From Lactobacillales bacterium (lineage in GTDB: Bacteria; Bacillota; Bacilli; Lactobacillales; Streptococcaceae): a stretch of 64,000 nt of DNA. The position numbers were made by a program, and so were the translations under genes. Of this stretch, positions 49,924-58,627 are shown in pieces. The stretch's first letter is position 1. Each line of letters opens with the position of its first letter. The notes beneath the pieces are model-generated. The model made no database searches, was not told where the DNA came from, and saw only the letters and a program-made list of their open reading frames with translations. The DNA is taken from contig JAISJD010000033.1 in the NCBI GenBank assembly GCA_031261705.1, forward strand, positions 1-64,000, in the 5' to 3' direction.

Positions 49924-50319
49924 ATGAAGAAATTTTATGTTTTTGTAGTAGCGGTTACCATGTTTTTACTTGTAGGTTGTGGAAAGACAAATGAAGCAAC
50001 AACTTCGACAACGCAAAGTAGCAGTTCAGAAAAAGTTGAAGGAGCAGCTGTGAAAATTACAGTAAAGGCAGAGGACACAAGTAAAGAATTTTCAAAGGTA
50101 ATTAAAGAAAAAGAAGCCTTAACAAAAGTTTTAGATGATACCGTGCCTTATAAACTTGAGAAGGGATTCTTAGTTTCAATCAATAATATTGAACAGGATT
50201 CGAAAAATAAACTTTATTGGGGGTTTAAGGTGAACGGAACGGTTGCTTCTGAGGGAGTGGAAACTACAATGATTTCTCCAAAGGATCATGTAGAGTTCTA
50301 CTTACAAAAATTTGAATAG
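49924..50319 (+). CDS. Lipoprotein with DUF4430-like domain, probable B12-related
   Basis: 131 residues. Signal peptide 'MKKFYVFVVAVTMFLLVGC' with lipobox LVGC (Cys at residue 19), a Ser/Thr-rich linker, and a domain with 'KEALTKVLDDTVPYKLEKGFLVSINNIEQ' and 'YWGFKVNGTVASEGVETTMISPKDHVEFYL', which resembles the transcobalamin C-terminal-like domain DUF4430. It lies behind a cobalamin riboswitch and overlaps an ECF S-component, so it probably helps bind B12 or deliver it. The frame is open from 49882 but ATG 49924 with GGAGCG is right. Confidence 0.8.
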   Translation: MKKFYVFVVAVTMFLLVGCGKTNEATTSTTQSSSSEKVEGAAVKITVKAEDTSKEFSKVIKEKEALTKVLDDTVPYKLEKGFLVSINNIEQDSKNKLYWGFKVNGTVASEGVETTMISPKDHVEFYLQKFE

Positions 50320-50866
50320 CACAGTAACGCACGAAAATGTGCGAAGAATAACCAGCACAGCGATTCTTATTGCGATTTGTGTGGTAGGCAGGGTACTCTT
50401 TCAATTTATCCCAAGTGTTCAGCCAGTAACTTCAATTGTTTTGCTAGTTGTCATGTATCGGGGACTTTTTGACGGTATTTTAATTAGTTCATTGACTATG
50501 GTGATTACGGGAATGTACTTTGGTATGGGGCATTGGGTGATTGGACAAATTATTTGTTATGTGGTTCTTTGTTTGCTTTCATCAATGCTTTTTCGAGTGA
50601 AATTTATTCAAAAATCTAAATTATTAACTGCCTCTGTTTTCTTTTTATCGGGAATAGTGTACGGATTTGTGATTTCGTGTGTTGAATATAAGTTATTTGG
50701 TTTTACGGCATTTCTTCCGTATTATCTAGCGGGAATCTCATTTGATGTACTTCAAAGTATTGGGAATTTGTTATTCTTTTTATTGCTTTCACCGATTCTT
50801 ATGAAGAATAAATATTTTTATCAGTTTATCAGTGGCAGCTCTTTTGAAAATAAAAGAAAAAGGTGA
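50312..50866 (+). CDS. ECF transporter S component, probably for cobalamin
   Basis: 184 residues, six predicted membrane helices ('RITSTAILIAICVVGRVLFQF', 'VTSIVLLVVMYRGLFDGILISSLTMVITGMYFG'). It matches substrate-binding S components of ECF importers, which use a shared ATPase/EcfT module encoded elsewhere. Substrate B12 is inferred from the riboswitch and the lipoprotein. Start TTG at 50312 overlaps the stop of the lipoprotein gene by eight bases, so translation is coupled. Confidence 0.82.
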   Translation: MNSTVTHENVRRITSTAILIAICVVGRVLFQFIPSVQPVTSIVLLVVMYRGLFDGILISSLTMVITGMYFGMGHWVIGQIICYVVLCLLSSMLFRVKFIQKSKLLTASVFFLSGIVYGFVISCVEYKLFGFTAFLPYYLAGISFDVLQSIGNLLFFLLLSPILMKNKYFYQFISGSSFENKRKR

Positions 50867-50965
50867 AGTTTCTTGTTTTTGAAATAATGAAAAAGAAAAT
50901 TTGATTATAAAAAAATACAATGGTATTTTAATCGGTTATTTGCATATAAAATGACAATTTTTAAA
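50867..50965. other. Intergenic stretch after the B12 genes
   Basis: AT-rich, no gene or clear terminator for the plus-strand operon found. The minus-strand terminator of the candidate small RNA lies at its right end. Confidence 0.3.
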
Positions 50966-51113
50966 TAAAAAGGGATACCCGTAGCTGAGGGGAGTCAACT
51001 ACGGGCAATTGGGAGAAATATGTTAAGTTTTGCTTCCGAGTAGTGCTAAGTAGGGAAACTTAGCTGAAGCGTAACGAGTAAACTTGTTTAAGTAGAACTA
51101 AGAAACTTTCTAC
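50966..51113 (-). ncRNA. Candidate C-rich small regulatory RNA
   Basis: Minus-strand promoter: ATGCCA and an extended TGG-TACAAT (51143-51148 and 51120-51125), 17-base spacer. The transcript would begin near 51113 and be about 148 bases. It has a hairpin GCTAAGT/ACTTAGC with loop TTCCCT (51045-51064), a free TTTCTCCCAATT stretch, and a terminator CCCGTAG/CTACGGG (50978-51005) whose loop has ACTCCCC, followed by TATCCCTTTTT. Three UCCC-type motifs in loops or single strands are the mark of Gram-positive sRNAs that pair with ribosome sites (RsaE, LhrC, csRNA types). No ORF inside. Confidence 0.55.
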
Positions 51114-51272
51114 ACCTATATTGTACCACACATACCTTGTTTTGGCATTGTAGAACCTAGAAATAAGTGATTTTTTGATAAAGAAACTCTCCTATTCCCA
51201 CGTTTCTAATATTAATCTTTTTTTAACATTTTGGGTTGAATCTTCTATATAAAATAACAAATAAGAATAAGG

Positions 51273-51394
51273 AAACACGGATTTAATGACGGTAATTTAA
51301 CGGTTTTTAGTTTAATTCATATTTTTCTTATTTCATGAAAAATATGAATTAAACACTTTCGTCTAGTCATTTGCATTTTTTATCCGTCGTGTTT
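51273..51394. repeat. Large imperfect inverted repeat (cruciform/MITE-like)
   Basis: The core arms GTTTAATTCATATTTTTC (51310-51327) and GAAAAATATGAATTAAAC (51337-51354) are perfect over 18 bases with a nine-base loop. Further out, AATGAC (51285) pairs with GTCATT (51366), and AAACACGGAT (51274) with ATCCGTCGTGTTT (51382-51394) apart from a three-base insert. It ends about 100 bases before the Mga-like gene. Confidence 0.55.
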
Positions 51395-51459
51395 TTTAAA
51401 ATTATTTTCCAATATTGAATTGTTCAAGAGTGTCATTTCATGAATGTTTTTCTCCATGT

Positions 51460-51465
51460 TATAAT
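51460..51465 (+). promoter_or_regulatory. -10 element of the Mga-family gene
   Basis: TATAAT with an extended TG-type upstream context; TTCATG 17 bases upstream is a poor -35, as expected for a regulated promoter. The transcription start would be about 30 bases ahead of the ATG. Confidence 0.4.
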
Positions 51466-51498
51466 TTTTTATAGGAACTGGGGTAAGAGGGTGAAAAC

Positions 51499-52980
51499 AT
51501 GAGAAAAATGTTGAGTTCAACAGAACGTAGGCGTTTAGAGATTATAGAACGCTTAACACAAGAAAAAAATTGGGTTGGTTTAGAGGAGTTGGCAACAGAG
51601 GTTGGTTGCTCTTCTAAGACGTTAGGAACAGATTTTCAGTTTTTTGATATGGTGTGGAAAGACTATTTTACAATTGAGTTTTCTAAGAAAAAAGGTGTGA
51701 GGATTCATCAAAACAGAGAAAGTAAGATGGAATCTATTTATGCGGAAACGTTGCAGCAATCGTCTACTTTTAACTTTTTTGAGCAACTTTTTTTCATGCC
51801 TTATCAATCTGTTGATTATTGGAAAAATAAATTATATATCAGTGAATCTTCATTGTACCGCTTGGTGAGCCAGATTAATGTTGAAATGGAGAAGTGTGGC
51901 ATTCATGTAGAACGTCAACCATTTATTGTTAATGGAAAAGATGAGCGTTGGCTTCGTATTCATTATACCAATTATTTTGAACAAGCTTATGGAGCAAATG
52001 GTTGGCCTTTTGAACAGCTTGATCGCAAAGTCATTGTAGGTTTAGTCCAAAAAATCGGTGAAAATATCCACTTAGATCTTACTGACGAACAAATTGTCCG
52101 TTCTTCTCTTTGTGTAGGAGTTTGCTTGACACGTATGCAGCAAGGATTCATTTTAGAAGAAAGTATTACGCATGGCGTTCCTGACGATTACTATGAATTG
52201 GCAATTAAAGAGGTTACAGAGCAAACACAAGCAGCCGTCGCTTTTAAATTACCGCCATATTGGTATAAGGGAATTTCTCGTACAGTTTATCATCATTTAT
52301 ATGGTTGGGATAATGCAGAAGAAAAGAAGCGGATTGAAGGCTATATTGATGAGATTATCACGAATATCTCTGAAGCAAGTGGGATTAAAATTAACAACAA
52401 AGATAGAACAAAATTAGTTTTTAGAATTACAGGATTATACACACAGTACAAAATGTTTCCGTATATCCGCTTTAGCTTGTTTAATAATTATCACTATCAA
52501 GCGCAACGAATGTACGAAAATTATCCATTTTTTTCAAAATTTATGGAGGATTCTTTAGAACGTTTGGAAAAGAAAACGAAATTTCCATGGAAAACGAAGT
52601 TGCGTGACCATGTGACTTGTATTTTATTTGCTGACTGGAGCAATTTACCGATTCTCTTAGAAACTCTTCGAGATAAGGTACAGATACTCGTAATTAGCTC
52701 AGTTGGAGAAACGCATGCAAAAATGTTGGGTTCGATTTTGGGCATGTATTACCATTATCATATCGAGACAGAAATCTTTCATCGGTCAATGTTGACGATA
52801 AGTGAGGCGGATAAGAAAGCATTCAATCAATATGATATGGTGGTTAGTAATTCAACTTGGAAAGAATTACCAAAAGAAAAATTATTTGTTGTGGATAATA
52901 TTCCTAGTGTGAAGCAAATCTCAGAAATTGGTGCGGAGATTGGTCGCTTACAATTGATGGTACACAAAGGAGAAAAGTAA
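51499..52980 (+). CDS. Mga/AtxA-family transcriptional regulator
   Basis: 493 residues. N-terminal winged helix ('STERRRLEIIERLTQEKNWVGLEELATEVGCSSKTLGTDFQFF'), a second HTH region ('YISESSLYRLVSQINVEMEKCGIHVERQPFIVNGKDERWLRIHYTNYF', the Mga HTH), then two PRD-like helical domains (about 170-380), and a C-terminal EIIB-like alpha/beta domain ('VQILVISSVGETHAKMLGSILGMYYHYHIET'). Such regulators respond to PTS phosphorylation and control surface or virulence genes. Its targets are not next to it; the candidate sRNA and the inverted repeat are upstream. ATG after GAGGGTG. Confidence 0.85.
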   Translation: MRKMLSSTERRRLEIIERLTQEKNWVGLEELATEVGCSSKTLGTDFQFFDMVWKDYFTIEFSKKKGVRIHQNRESKMESIYAETLQQSSTFNFFEQLFFMPYQSVDYWKNKLYISESSLYRLVSQINVEMEKCGIHVERQPFIVNGKDERWLRIHYTNYFEQAYGANGWPFEQLDRKVIVGLVQKIGENIHLDLTDEQIVRSSLCVGVCLTRMQQGFILEESITHGVPDDYYELAIKEVTEQTQAAVAFKLPPYWYKGISRTVYHHLYGWDNAEEKKRIEGYIDEIITNISEASGIKINNKDRTKLVFRITGLYTQYKMFPYIRFSLFNNYHYQAQRMYENYPFFSKFMEDSLERLEKKTKFPWKTKLRDHVTCILFADWSNLPILLETLRDKVQILVISSVGETHAKMLGSILGMYYHYHIETEIFHRSMLTISEADKKAFNQYDMVVSNSTWKELPKEKLFVVDNIPSVKQISEIGAEIGRLQLMVHKGEK

Positions 52981-52981
52981 A

Positions 52982-53025
52982 AACATCCACTATTTCATTA
53001 ATAGAAGAAATAGTGGATGTTTTCA
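52982..53025. terminator. Bidirectional terminator between the Mga-type gene and rpsN
   Basis: AACATCCACTATTTC and GAAATAGTGGATGTT form a perfect 15-base stem with a ten-base loop, followed by TTTTC on the plus strand and TTTTTAC on the minus strand. Confidence 0.85.
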
Positions 53026-53030
53026 ATTTT

Positions 53031-53300
53031 TTACCAAGAAGCCTTTTTAACACCAGGAATTTGCCCTTTGTGTGCTAATTGGCGAAATTTAATTCGACTC
53101 ATGCCAAATTTACGCATGTAGGCGCGTGGACGTCCGTCAATCAAATCGCGATTTTTTAAGCGATTAGGATTGGAGTCCTTTGGTAGTTTAGCCAGTGCTT
53201 CGTAGTTTCCTGCGGCTTTCAACTCTCTGCGTTGATCCGCATATTTTTCAACGAGTGCTTTTTGTCTGTTGAATTTTGCAATTTTAGATTTTTTTGCCAA
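53031..53300 (-). CDS. rpsN: 30S ribosomal protein S14, zinc-independent paralogue
   Basis: 89 residues. '[30 protein letters not shown]', '[35 protein letters not shown]'. The C-x2-C...C-x2-C zinc motif of the C+ S14 in the main ribosomal operon is missing and length is 89 rather than 61, so this is the C- type that replaces the zinc form in zinc shortage. I choose the TTG at 53300, because GGAGGG lies upstream and the protein then begins MAKKSK. An inverted repeat AATCGGAA-CCT-TTCCGATT (53369-53387) sits about 70 bases upstream and may be an operator. Confidence 0.93.
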   Translation of the reverse strand: MAKKSKIAKFNRQKALVEKYADQRRELKAAGNYEALAKLPKDSNPNRLKNRDLIDGRPRAYMRKFGMSRIKFRQLAHKGQIPGVKKASW

Positions 53301-53368
53301 ATTTTTTCCCTCCAATATTGTGTGTTATGTGTTTGTAAATAATTATCAATTTATTGAGCCTGCTATCT

Positions 53369-53387
53369 AATCGGAACCTTTCCGATT
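53369..53387. promoter_or_regulatory. Palindrome upstream of rpsN, possible operator
   Basis: AATCGGAA and TTCCGATT, perfect 8-base arms, three-base spacer, 69-87 bases before the rpsN start. Zinc-free S14 genes are often under Zur or AdcR control; this sequence does not match the published AdcR consensus that I know, so the identity of the regulator is open. Confidence 0.4.
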
Positions 53388-53503
53388 TACATATTTTAGA
53401 ATAACACTTTCTGTTTTTTTGAGCAAGCAATCAGTTTCTGGCTGTTTGAGTGAGATTGAGTTATACTTTGTGATAGAAAGAACTTTTTTGAGGGGGGAGA
53501 AAC

Positions 53504-53830
53504 ATGTCAGAAAATTTAATCCTGTTCAACTGGGTACTAGAAAACTTCAATGAAGAAAAAGAATTTATCAAAGACGGGTATTATCGGGTACGGGAAGTGT
53601 TGGATAATGTTTATGATATAGACTTTACCGTGTCAGGTCCATGTGGAGAATCCATTCTACATCCGCAAATTCGTGTGGAAAAATCTGATGAAGGATTGGT
53701 TCCTATTCAGGAATTTGATACCTTTGTGACGCCAGTGATTTTTATGAAACGTGATTCTAAGGAAAATGAAGCAAAATTAGATCAAGCATTCACAGAATTA
53801 TTGAAAAAATTTCAAAAAGCAAAAAATTAG
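53504..53830 (+). CDS. Hypothetical protein
   Basis: 108 residues, acidic, soluble, with 'MSENLILFNWVLENFNEEKEFIKDGYYRVREVLDNVYDIDF' and a C-terminal helix 'LDQAFTELLKKFQKAKN'. No family recognised and no motif that suggests an enzyme. AGGGGGGAG precedes the ATG. A hairpin terminator follows. Confidence 0.75.
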   Translation: MSENLILFNWVLENFNEEKEFIKDGYYRVREVLDNVYDIDFTVSGPCGESILHPQIRVEKSDEGLVPIQEFDTFVTPVIFMKRDSKENEAKLDQAFTELLKKFQKAKN

Positions 53831-53835
53831 AAAGA

Positions 53836-53880
53836 AATAGGATTAGGACAAAATGAATAAAGTGTCTTAATCCTATTTTA
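53836..53880 (+). terminator. Terminator after the hypothetical gene
   Basis: AATAGGATTA and TAATCCTATT form a perfect ten-base stem, followed by TTTAA. Confidence 0.6.
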
Positions 53881-53977
53881 ATTCGTTGAGAAATCATTGA
53901 AAACCACCTATTATAAAGAACGGAGAAAGGGCGGGGTTATATAGTCCTAATCTTTATTTATTGGAGGAACAATAAGA

Positions 53978-56680
53978 ATGAAACATATAAAAAATATTGC
54001 GACATTATCAAAATTAGAATGGAAACGAATTTTAAAAAATCCAGTGGCACTTTTTTTACTGGTGGCGTTACTTATTTTACCGTCACTTTATGCGTGGTTT
54101 AATATTCAAGCATTATGGGATCCGTATGGAAAAACAGGTGATTTGCCCATTGCTGTTTACAGTGCGGATGAAACGACCACCTTTAAGGATAAAAAAGTCA
54201 ATATTGGTGAGGAATTGACGCAAAAGCTACATAAGAATAAATCGTTGGGGTGGCGGTTTGTCTCTTCTAAGAAAGCCTTGGAGCAAGGAGTGAAGTCGGG
54301 GAAATATTATGCAGGGATTTATCTTCCAAACGATTTTTCAAAAGACTTGTTGAGTTTCACAACTGGTGAAATTAAGAAACCTAAGATTGAATATGTGGTT
54401 AATGAAAAAATTAATGCGATTGCACCTAAGATTACAGATAAGGGAGCAGAATCTTTACAGGGACAAATTTCAGAAGAATTTACTAAGACAGCTAGTGATA
54501 CTTTAATGAATGTGTTTAATCAGATTGGGGTCGATTTAGAGAGCAATTTAATTAGCATTAACAAAGTAAAGAATGTGATTTTAACTGCGGATGCTAATTT
54601 AGATGAATACGATAATTATGCGAATAAGGTTCTTTCTATTCAGGCACAGTTACCAACTATTGAAAGCAAGCTAGCACAGGTCAATGAATTTGCAGACTAC
54701 TTACCCGAAGTGGATAAATTAGGTGAAAAGGTCGTCGCACTCAATGGAAAAGTGCCAGAATTTAATAGGCAGGCAGCGGTTATTTTAACTGTTCAAAAGA
54801 AAATTCCAGAAATTGAGAATGCGGGCAAACAGCTAGCTATGGTAAATTCCGACATGGATAAGATAGAAAAAACGATGGATGGAGCGATTGATGAGTCACA
54901 AACCGCATTAACGATTTTGAAGCAAGCGGAAAATGTCTTACCAACAGTAGAAAAACTAGCGGGAGATGCTCGTTCGATGATTGATTTAACCGATCAAGCG
55001 CTTGCGAAGATTAAAGAAAGTTTGCCAAGTATTACCGCAACGATTGCGACGAATTTGGAATTAGTTAAAAATATTTCCAAGAATATTGCAACGATTACAA
55101 GTGCAATAAATCAATTACTAGAAGACAATCAACTAACCGATAGCGAACGAGAACAGTTGGGAGAACTGGTTAATCGTCTAAATGAAATTGTGAAAGCTCA
55201 ACAAAATATGTTGTCCTCTTTAATTACAACACTACAAAATTTACAAGAAACAGCGCATTCCACGGTGTTAGAGCAAACCATTGCTACTTTGCAAACCCTA
55301 AAAACCAACGTGGATCGTTTGCAACAGCGCACACAATATTTAGTGGATAATTTCGATAAGCTTTCGGTTGAAGAGATTCAATCGACATTGTCAGACATTA
55401 ATGAGCTTGCGAATAATATCAATAGTTTTGCAAATAGTATTGATATTCAGGCAATTAGCCAACAGGTAGCGGCACTTGTTGACCAACTTCAAACGGACTT
55501 ATCCTCTGCAAAATCGCTACTGGATAAAGCGCAAGCAATTGATTACCAAAAGTTACTATCTAGCACAGAGAGTACGCTAACCGATGCAATAAGCATGTTG
55601 AAAAAATATCGTGCACAAATGCCTATGTTACGTGAGGAAGTGAAGGACGCAGATGCGCTTCTTAACGGACATATGAACGATATTATCGGTGGGATTAATA
55701 AGGGGGTTAGTTTGTATCAAAATGACTTACCAACCGCCGAAGCCAAGCTTGCAAAAGCCAGTGAGTTTATCCAAAATGATTGGCCAAGTTTAAAACAAGA
55801 AATGACAATGACCTTAGCAGTGGTCAATAAAAAAATGCCTGAGATTTCAAAAGCAGTGAATACCTCAAGTACATTGATTAAAGAAGATTGGCCGATGTTA
55901 AAACAAGGCATTCAAAAAGCCGCGAAAGCTATCCGTGAGGGCGAAAAAGAGGTGGATTTAGAGGAATTAATCAAACTCTTAAAGCTAGATGCAAATAAGG
56001 AAAGTGATTTCTTTGCCCATCCTGTAAAGGTTGAAACTTCTAAAATGTACCCTATTCCAAATTATGGTTCAGCAAGTACACCGTTTTATACTGCGTTAGC
56101 GCTTTGGGTGGGGGCAGTGCTATTTTCAAGTATTGCGGGAACAGACTTCTATCTAGAAAAAGGCATGAAAGGCTTTAGTAAGCGAGAAATGTACCTTACT
56201 CGTTTTTCTACATTTGCATTAGTTGGTTTAGGTCAAGCATTGATTGTGACACTCGGAAATCTCTTTATTCTGCATACTTATGTAGAAAACCCTGTTTATG
56301 AGCTCGTGTTTGCCCTGTTCATTTCATTTGTCTTTATGTCACTTATCTACATGCTTGTCGGGATGTTTGGAAATGTCGGGAAAGGAATTGCGATTATCAT
56401 TCTCGTTCTTTCCATTTCTGGCGGTGGCGGAAACTTCCCGATTGTGTTGTCGGGAGACTTCTTCCAATTGATTAACCCCTACTTACCATTTACTCATGCG
56501 GTGAATCTCTTACGTGAGTCGACTGGTGGGATTTATTGGCCAAATACTATCGGATTTATCCTAAAGTTATTAGTTGTCGGAATAGGTGCGAGTGTCTTTG
56601 GTGTATTGGCTGCTCCACTCATTGCTCCACTGGCTAAAAAAGTCGGGGAACGTGCAGAAGAAAGTCATATTTTCCATTGA
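53978..56680 (+). CDS. YhgE/Pip-type membrane protein (phage receptor/ABC-2-like)
   Basis: 900 residues. N-terminal membrane helix ('ALFLLVALLILPSLYAWFNI'), an extracellular region of about 680 residues with long coiled-coil and heptad-like repeats (e.g. 'NDWPSLKQEMTMTLAVVNKKMPEISKAV'), and five C-terminal membrane helices ('FYTALALWVGAVLFSS', 'LILVLSISGGGGNFPIVLSGDFFQLINPYLPFTHAV'). Members include YhgE of Bacillus, Pip phage-infection proteins and Esx-system membrane proteins. Here it is a stand-alone gene. No YukD/YukC or WXG100 genes are near. GGAGGA precedes the ATG. Confidence 0.87.
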   Translation: MKHIKNIATLSKLEWKRILKNPVALFLLVALLILPSLYAWFNIQALWDPYGKTGDLPIAVYSADETTTFKDKKVNIGEELTQKLHKNKSLGWRFVSSKKALEQGVKSGKYYAGIYLPNDFSKDLLSFTTGEIKKPKIEYVVNEKINAIAPKITDKGAESLQGQISEEFTKTASDTLMNVFNQIGVDLESNLISINKVKNVILTADANLDEYDNYANKVLSIQAQLPTIESKLAQVNEFADYLPEVDKLGEKVVALNGKVPEFNRQAAVILTVQKKIPEIENAGKQLAMVNSDMDKIEKTMDGAIDESQTALTILKQAENVLPTVEKLAGDARSMIDLTDQALAKIKESLPSITATIATNLELVKNISKNIATITSAINQLLEDNQLTDSEREQLGELVNRLNEIVKAQQNMLSSLITTLQNLQETAHSTVLEQTIATLQTLKTNVDRLQQRTQYLVDNFDKLSVEEIQSTLSDINELANNINSFANSIDIQAISQQVAALVDQLQTDLSSAKSLLDKAQAIDYQKLLSSTESTLTDAISMLKKYRAQMPMLREEVKDADALLNGHMNDIIGGINKGVSLYQNDLPTAEAKLAKASEFIQNDWPSLKQEMTMTLAVVNKKMPEISKAVNTSSTLIKEDWPMLKQGIQKAAKAIREGEKEVDLEELIKLLKLDANKESDFFAHPVKVETSKMYPIPNYGSASTPFYTALALWVGAVLFSSIAGTDFYLEKGMKGFSKREMYLTRFSTFALVGLGQALIVTLGNLFILHTYVENPVYELVFALFISFVFMSLIYMLVGMFGNVGKGIAIIILVLSISGGGGNFPIVLSGDFFQLINPYLPFTHAVNLLRESTGGIYWPNTIGFILKLLVVGIGASVFGVLAAPLIAPLAKKVGERAEESHIFH

Positions 56681-56702
56681 TTTTTCATAAATAGACTTTT
56701 CT

Positions 56703-56731
56703 TTGACAAAAATTAAGGGCAAGAGTAATAT
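56703..56731 (+). promoter_or_regulatory. Promoter of the KimA-like gene
   Basis: TTGACA (56703-56708) and TAATAT (56726-56731) with a 17-base spacer. The leader to the ATG at 56794 is only about 60 bases and holds a TAAGATT/AAATCTTA hairpin; a c-di-AMP riboswitch would need more space and was not found. Confidence 0.6.
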
Positions 56732-56793
56732 CTCATTATGTAAGATTAATAAAATCTTAAACTTTTATTTTAGGAGTAAATAGGAGAAGAATT

Positions 56794-58620
56794 ATGGACT
56801 ATTTAAAACGTTTTTTGGTTGGGAAACCACTGAAATCAGCCCAAAATGATGACCACAAATTAAGTAAATTTGCGGCACTTGCAATGCTTTCAAGCGATGC
56901 TCTTTCTTCTGTTGCTTACGGGACAGAACAAATTGTATTAGTCTTAGTGACGCTTTCTACTGCAGCTATTTGGTATTCATTACCAATTGCTCTTGGAGTG
57001 ATTATTCTATTAATTTCTTTAACGCTTTCTTATCGCCAGATTATCCATGCGTATCCTCATGGTGGTGGAGCGTATGTGGTAAGTAGTGAAAACCTTGGAA
57101 AGAATTTTGGTTTAATCTCAGGAGGTTCACTCTTGATTGATTATATGTTGACGGTAGCAGTATCCGTATCTGCTGGAGCAGAAGCAATTACTTCGGCAAT
57201 TCCCGCTCTTTATGAGCATCAGGTGGCAATTTCGGTCACGATTGTATTACTCATCATGTTGATGAATTTACGTGGGATGCGTGAGTCAGCTAGTATTTTA
57301 ATGTTCCCAGTTTATTGTTTTATTGCGATTATTACCTTGCTGATTCTTGTTGGAGTGTTTAAGATAGCGACGGGTATCTTGCCTTATCATGCGACGTCGC
57401 ATGTCGGAGCAGTAGTTCCAGGTATTGGAATTGCTTTGATATTACGTGCGTTTTCTTCCGGTTCTGCCTCATTAACTGGGGTGGAAGCGATTAGTAACGC
57501 CGTTCCGTTTTTCAAACAACCGCGAGCAAAAAATGCGGCAGCAACATTGACAATGATGGCGACAATTCTCGGCTTTTTCTTTGTCGGGATTACATTTTTG
57601 AACTACTGGTTGGGTATAGTACCTGAAAAGTCAGTGACGGTGCTTTCTCAAGTGGCAAGTGGAGTGTTCGGACATAATATTCTGTTTTACATTTTCCAAT
57701 TTGCAACGGCGATGATTTTAGCTGTTGCGGCTAATACTGGTTTCTCTGCCTTTCCAATGTTGAGCTATAACTTAGCAAAAGATAAGTATATGCCTCATAT
57801 GTATATGGAACGTGGTGACCGGCTTGGCTTTTCTAATGGGATTATGACATTGGCGTTTGGAGCGATTTTCCTATTGTTTATTTTCCAAGGGTCAACAGAG
57901 CGCTTGATTCCACTGTATTCTATTGGGGTGTTCATTCCGTTTGCGTTATCTCAAACGGGGATGGTCGTTCACTGGAAGAAAAACGCTGGGAAGAAATGGT
58001 TTGGAAAATCGATTGCCAATATGATAGGCGCGTTTATCTCTTATGCGATTATTGTGATTCTGTTTGCCTTTCGTATTGGGGACATTTGGCCTTTCTTTAT
58101 TATCATGCCGATTTTACTTTATATTTTCTATCGGATTCATGAGCATTATGTTCGAGTGGCAGAACAGCTTCGTTTACGTGATGAAGTCGATGAGCATGAA
58201 TTTTCTGGAAATACGGTGATTGTTTTAGTTGGGAATGTGACACAGGTGGATATTGGGGCGATTAACTATGCGCGCTCCATTGGTGATCATGTGATTGCAA
58301 TGCATGTTGCAACCGATGAAAATAAGACGAAGGAAGAAGAAATTCGTAAAGAGTTTTCAGAGCATTTTCCAGATGTCCGTTTGTCCGTTGTTCATTCAAG
58401 TTACCGTTCGATTGTTGGGCCAGTTGTCCGCTATGTAGATTTGGTAAGCAAAAATGCGATGAAGCATAACTATACGACAACCGTCTTGGTACCGTCCTTT
58501 GTACCTAATCGACGTTGGCAACAGATTTTGCACAATCAAACAAGTTTGCGCATTCGTTACTATTTAAGCTGGCGTGAACACATTGTTGTGGCGAACTATT
58601 CTTATCATTTAAAAAAATAA
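56794..58620 (+). CDS. kimA: KimA-like potassium/amino acid permease
   Basis: 608 residues. The first about 460 residues form 12 membrane helices of the APC superfamily with 'LAMLSSDALSSVAYGTEQIVLVLV' and 'HAYPHGGGAYVVSSENLGKNFGLISGGSLLIDYMLTVAVSVSAGAEAITSAIP', which match KimA (formerly YdaO). The C-terminal 140 residues form a cytoplasmic domain 'TVIVLVGNVTQVDIGAINYARSIGDHVIAMHVATDENKTKEEEIRKEF' of the USP-like fold. KimA is a high-affinity K+/H+ symporter whose activity c-di-AMP inhibits. No riboswitch precedes it here. Confidence 0.87.
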   Translation: MDYLKRFLVGKPLKSAQNDDHKLSKFAALAMLSSDALSSVAYGTEQIVLVLVTLSTAAIWYSLPIALGVIILLISLTLSYRQIIHAYPHGGGAYVVSSENLGKNFGLISGGSLLIDYMLTVAVSVSAGAEAITSAIPALYEHQVAISVTIVLLIMLMNLRGMRESASILMFPVYCFIAIITLLILVGVFKIATGILPYHATSHVGAVVPGIGIALILRAFSSGSASLTGVEAISNAVPFFKQPRAKNAAATLTMMATILGFFFVGITFLNYWLGIVPEKSVTVLSQVASGVFGHNILFYIFQFATAMILAVAANTGFSAFPMLSYNLAKDKYMPHMYMERGDRLGFSNGIMTLAFGAIFLLFIFQGSTERLIPLYSIGVFIPFALSQTGMVVHWKKNAGKKWFGKSIANMIGAFISYAIIVILFAFRIGDIWPFFIIMPILLYIFYRIHEHYVRVAEQLRLRDEVDEHEFSGNTVIVLVGNVTQVDIGAINYARSIGDHVIAMHVATDENKTKEEEIRKEFSEHFPDVRLSVVHSSYRSIVGPVVRYVDLVSKNAMKHNYTTTVLVPSFVPNRRWQQILHNQTSLRIRYYLSWREHIVVANYSYHLKK

Positions 58621-58627
58621 AAAAGTC

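Noticed and set aside
56681-56793. c-di-AMP (ydaO) riboswitch before the KimA-like gene
   Set aside because: A strong promoter leaves a leader of only about 60 bases, too short for the riboswitch, and its conserved blocks are absent.
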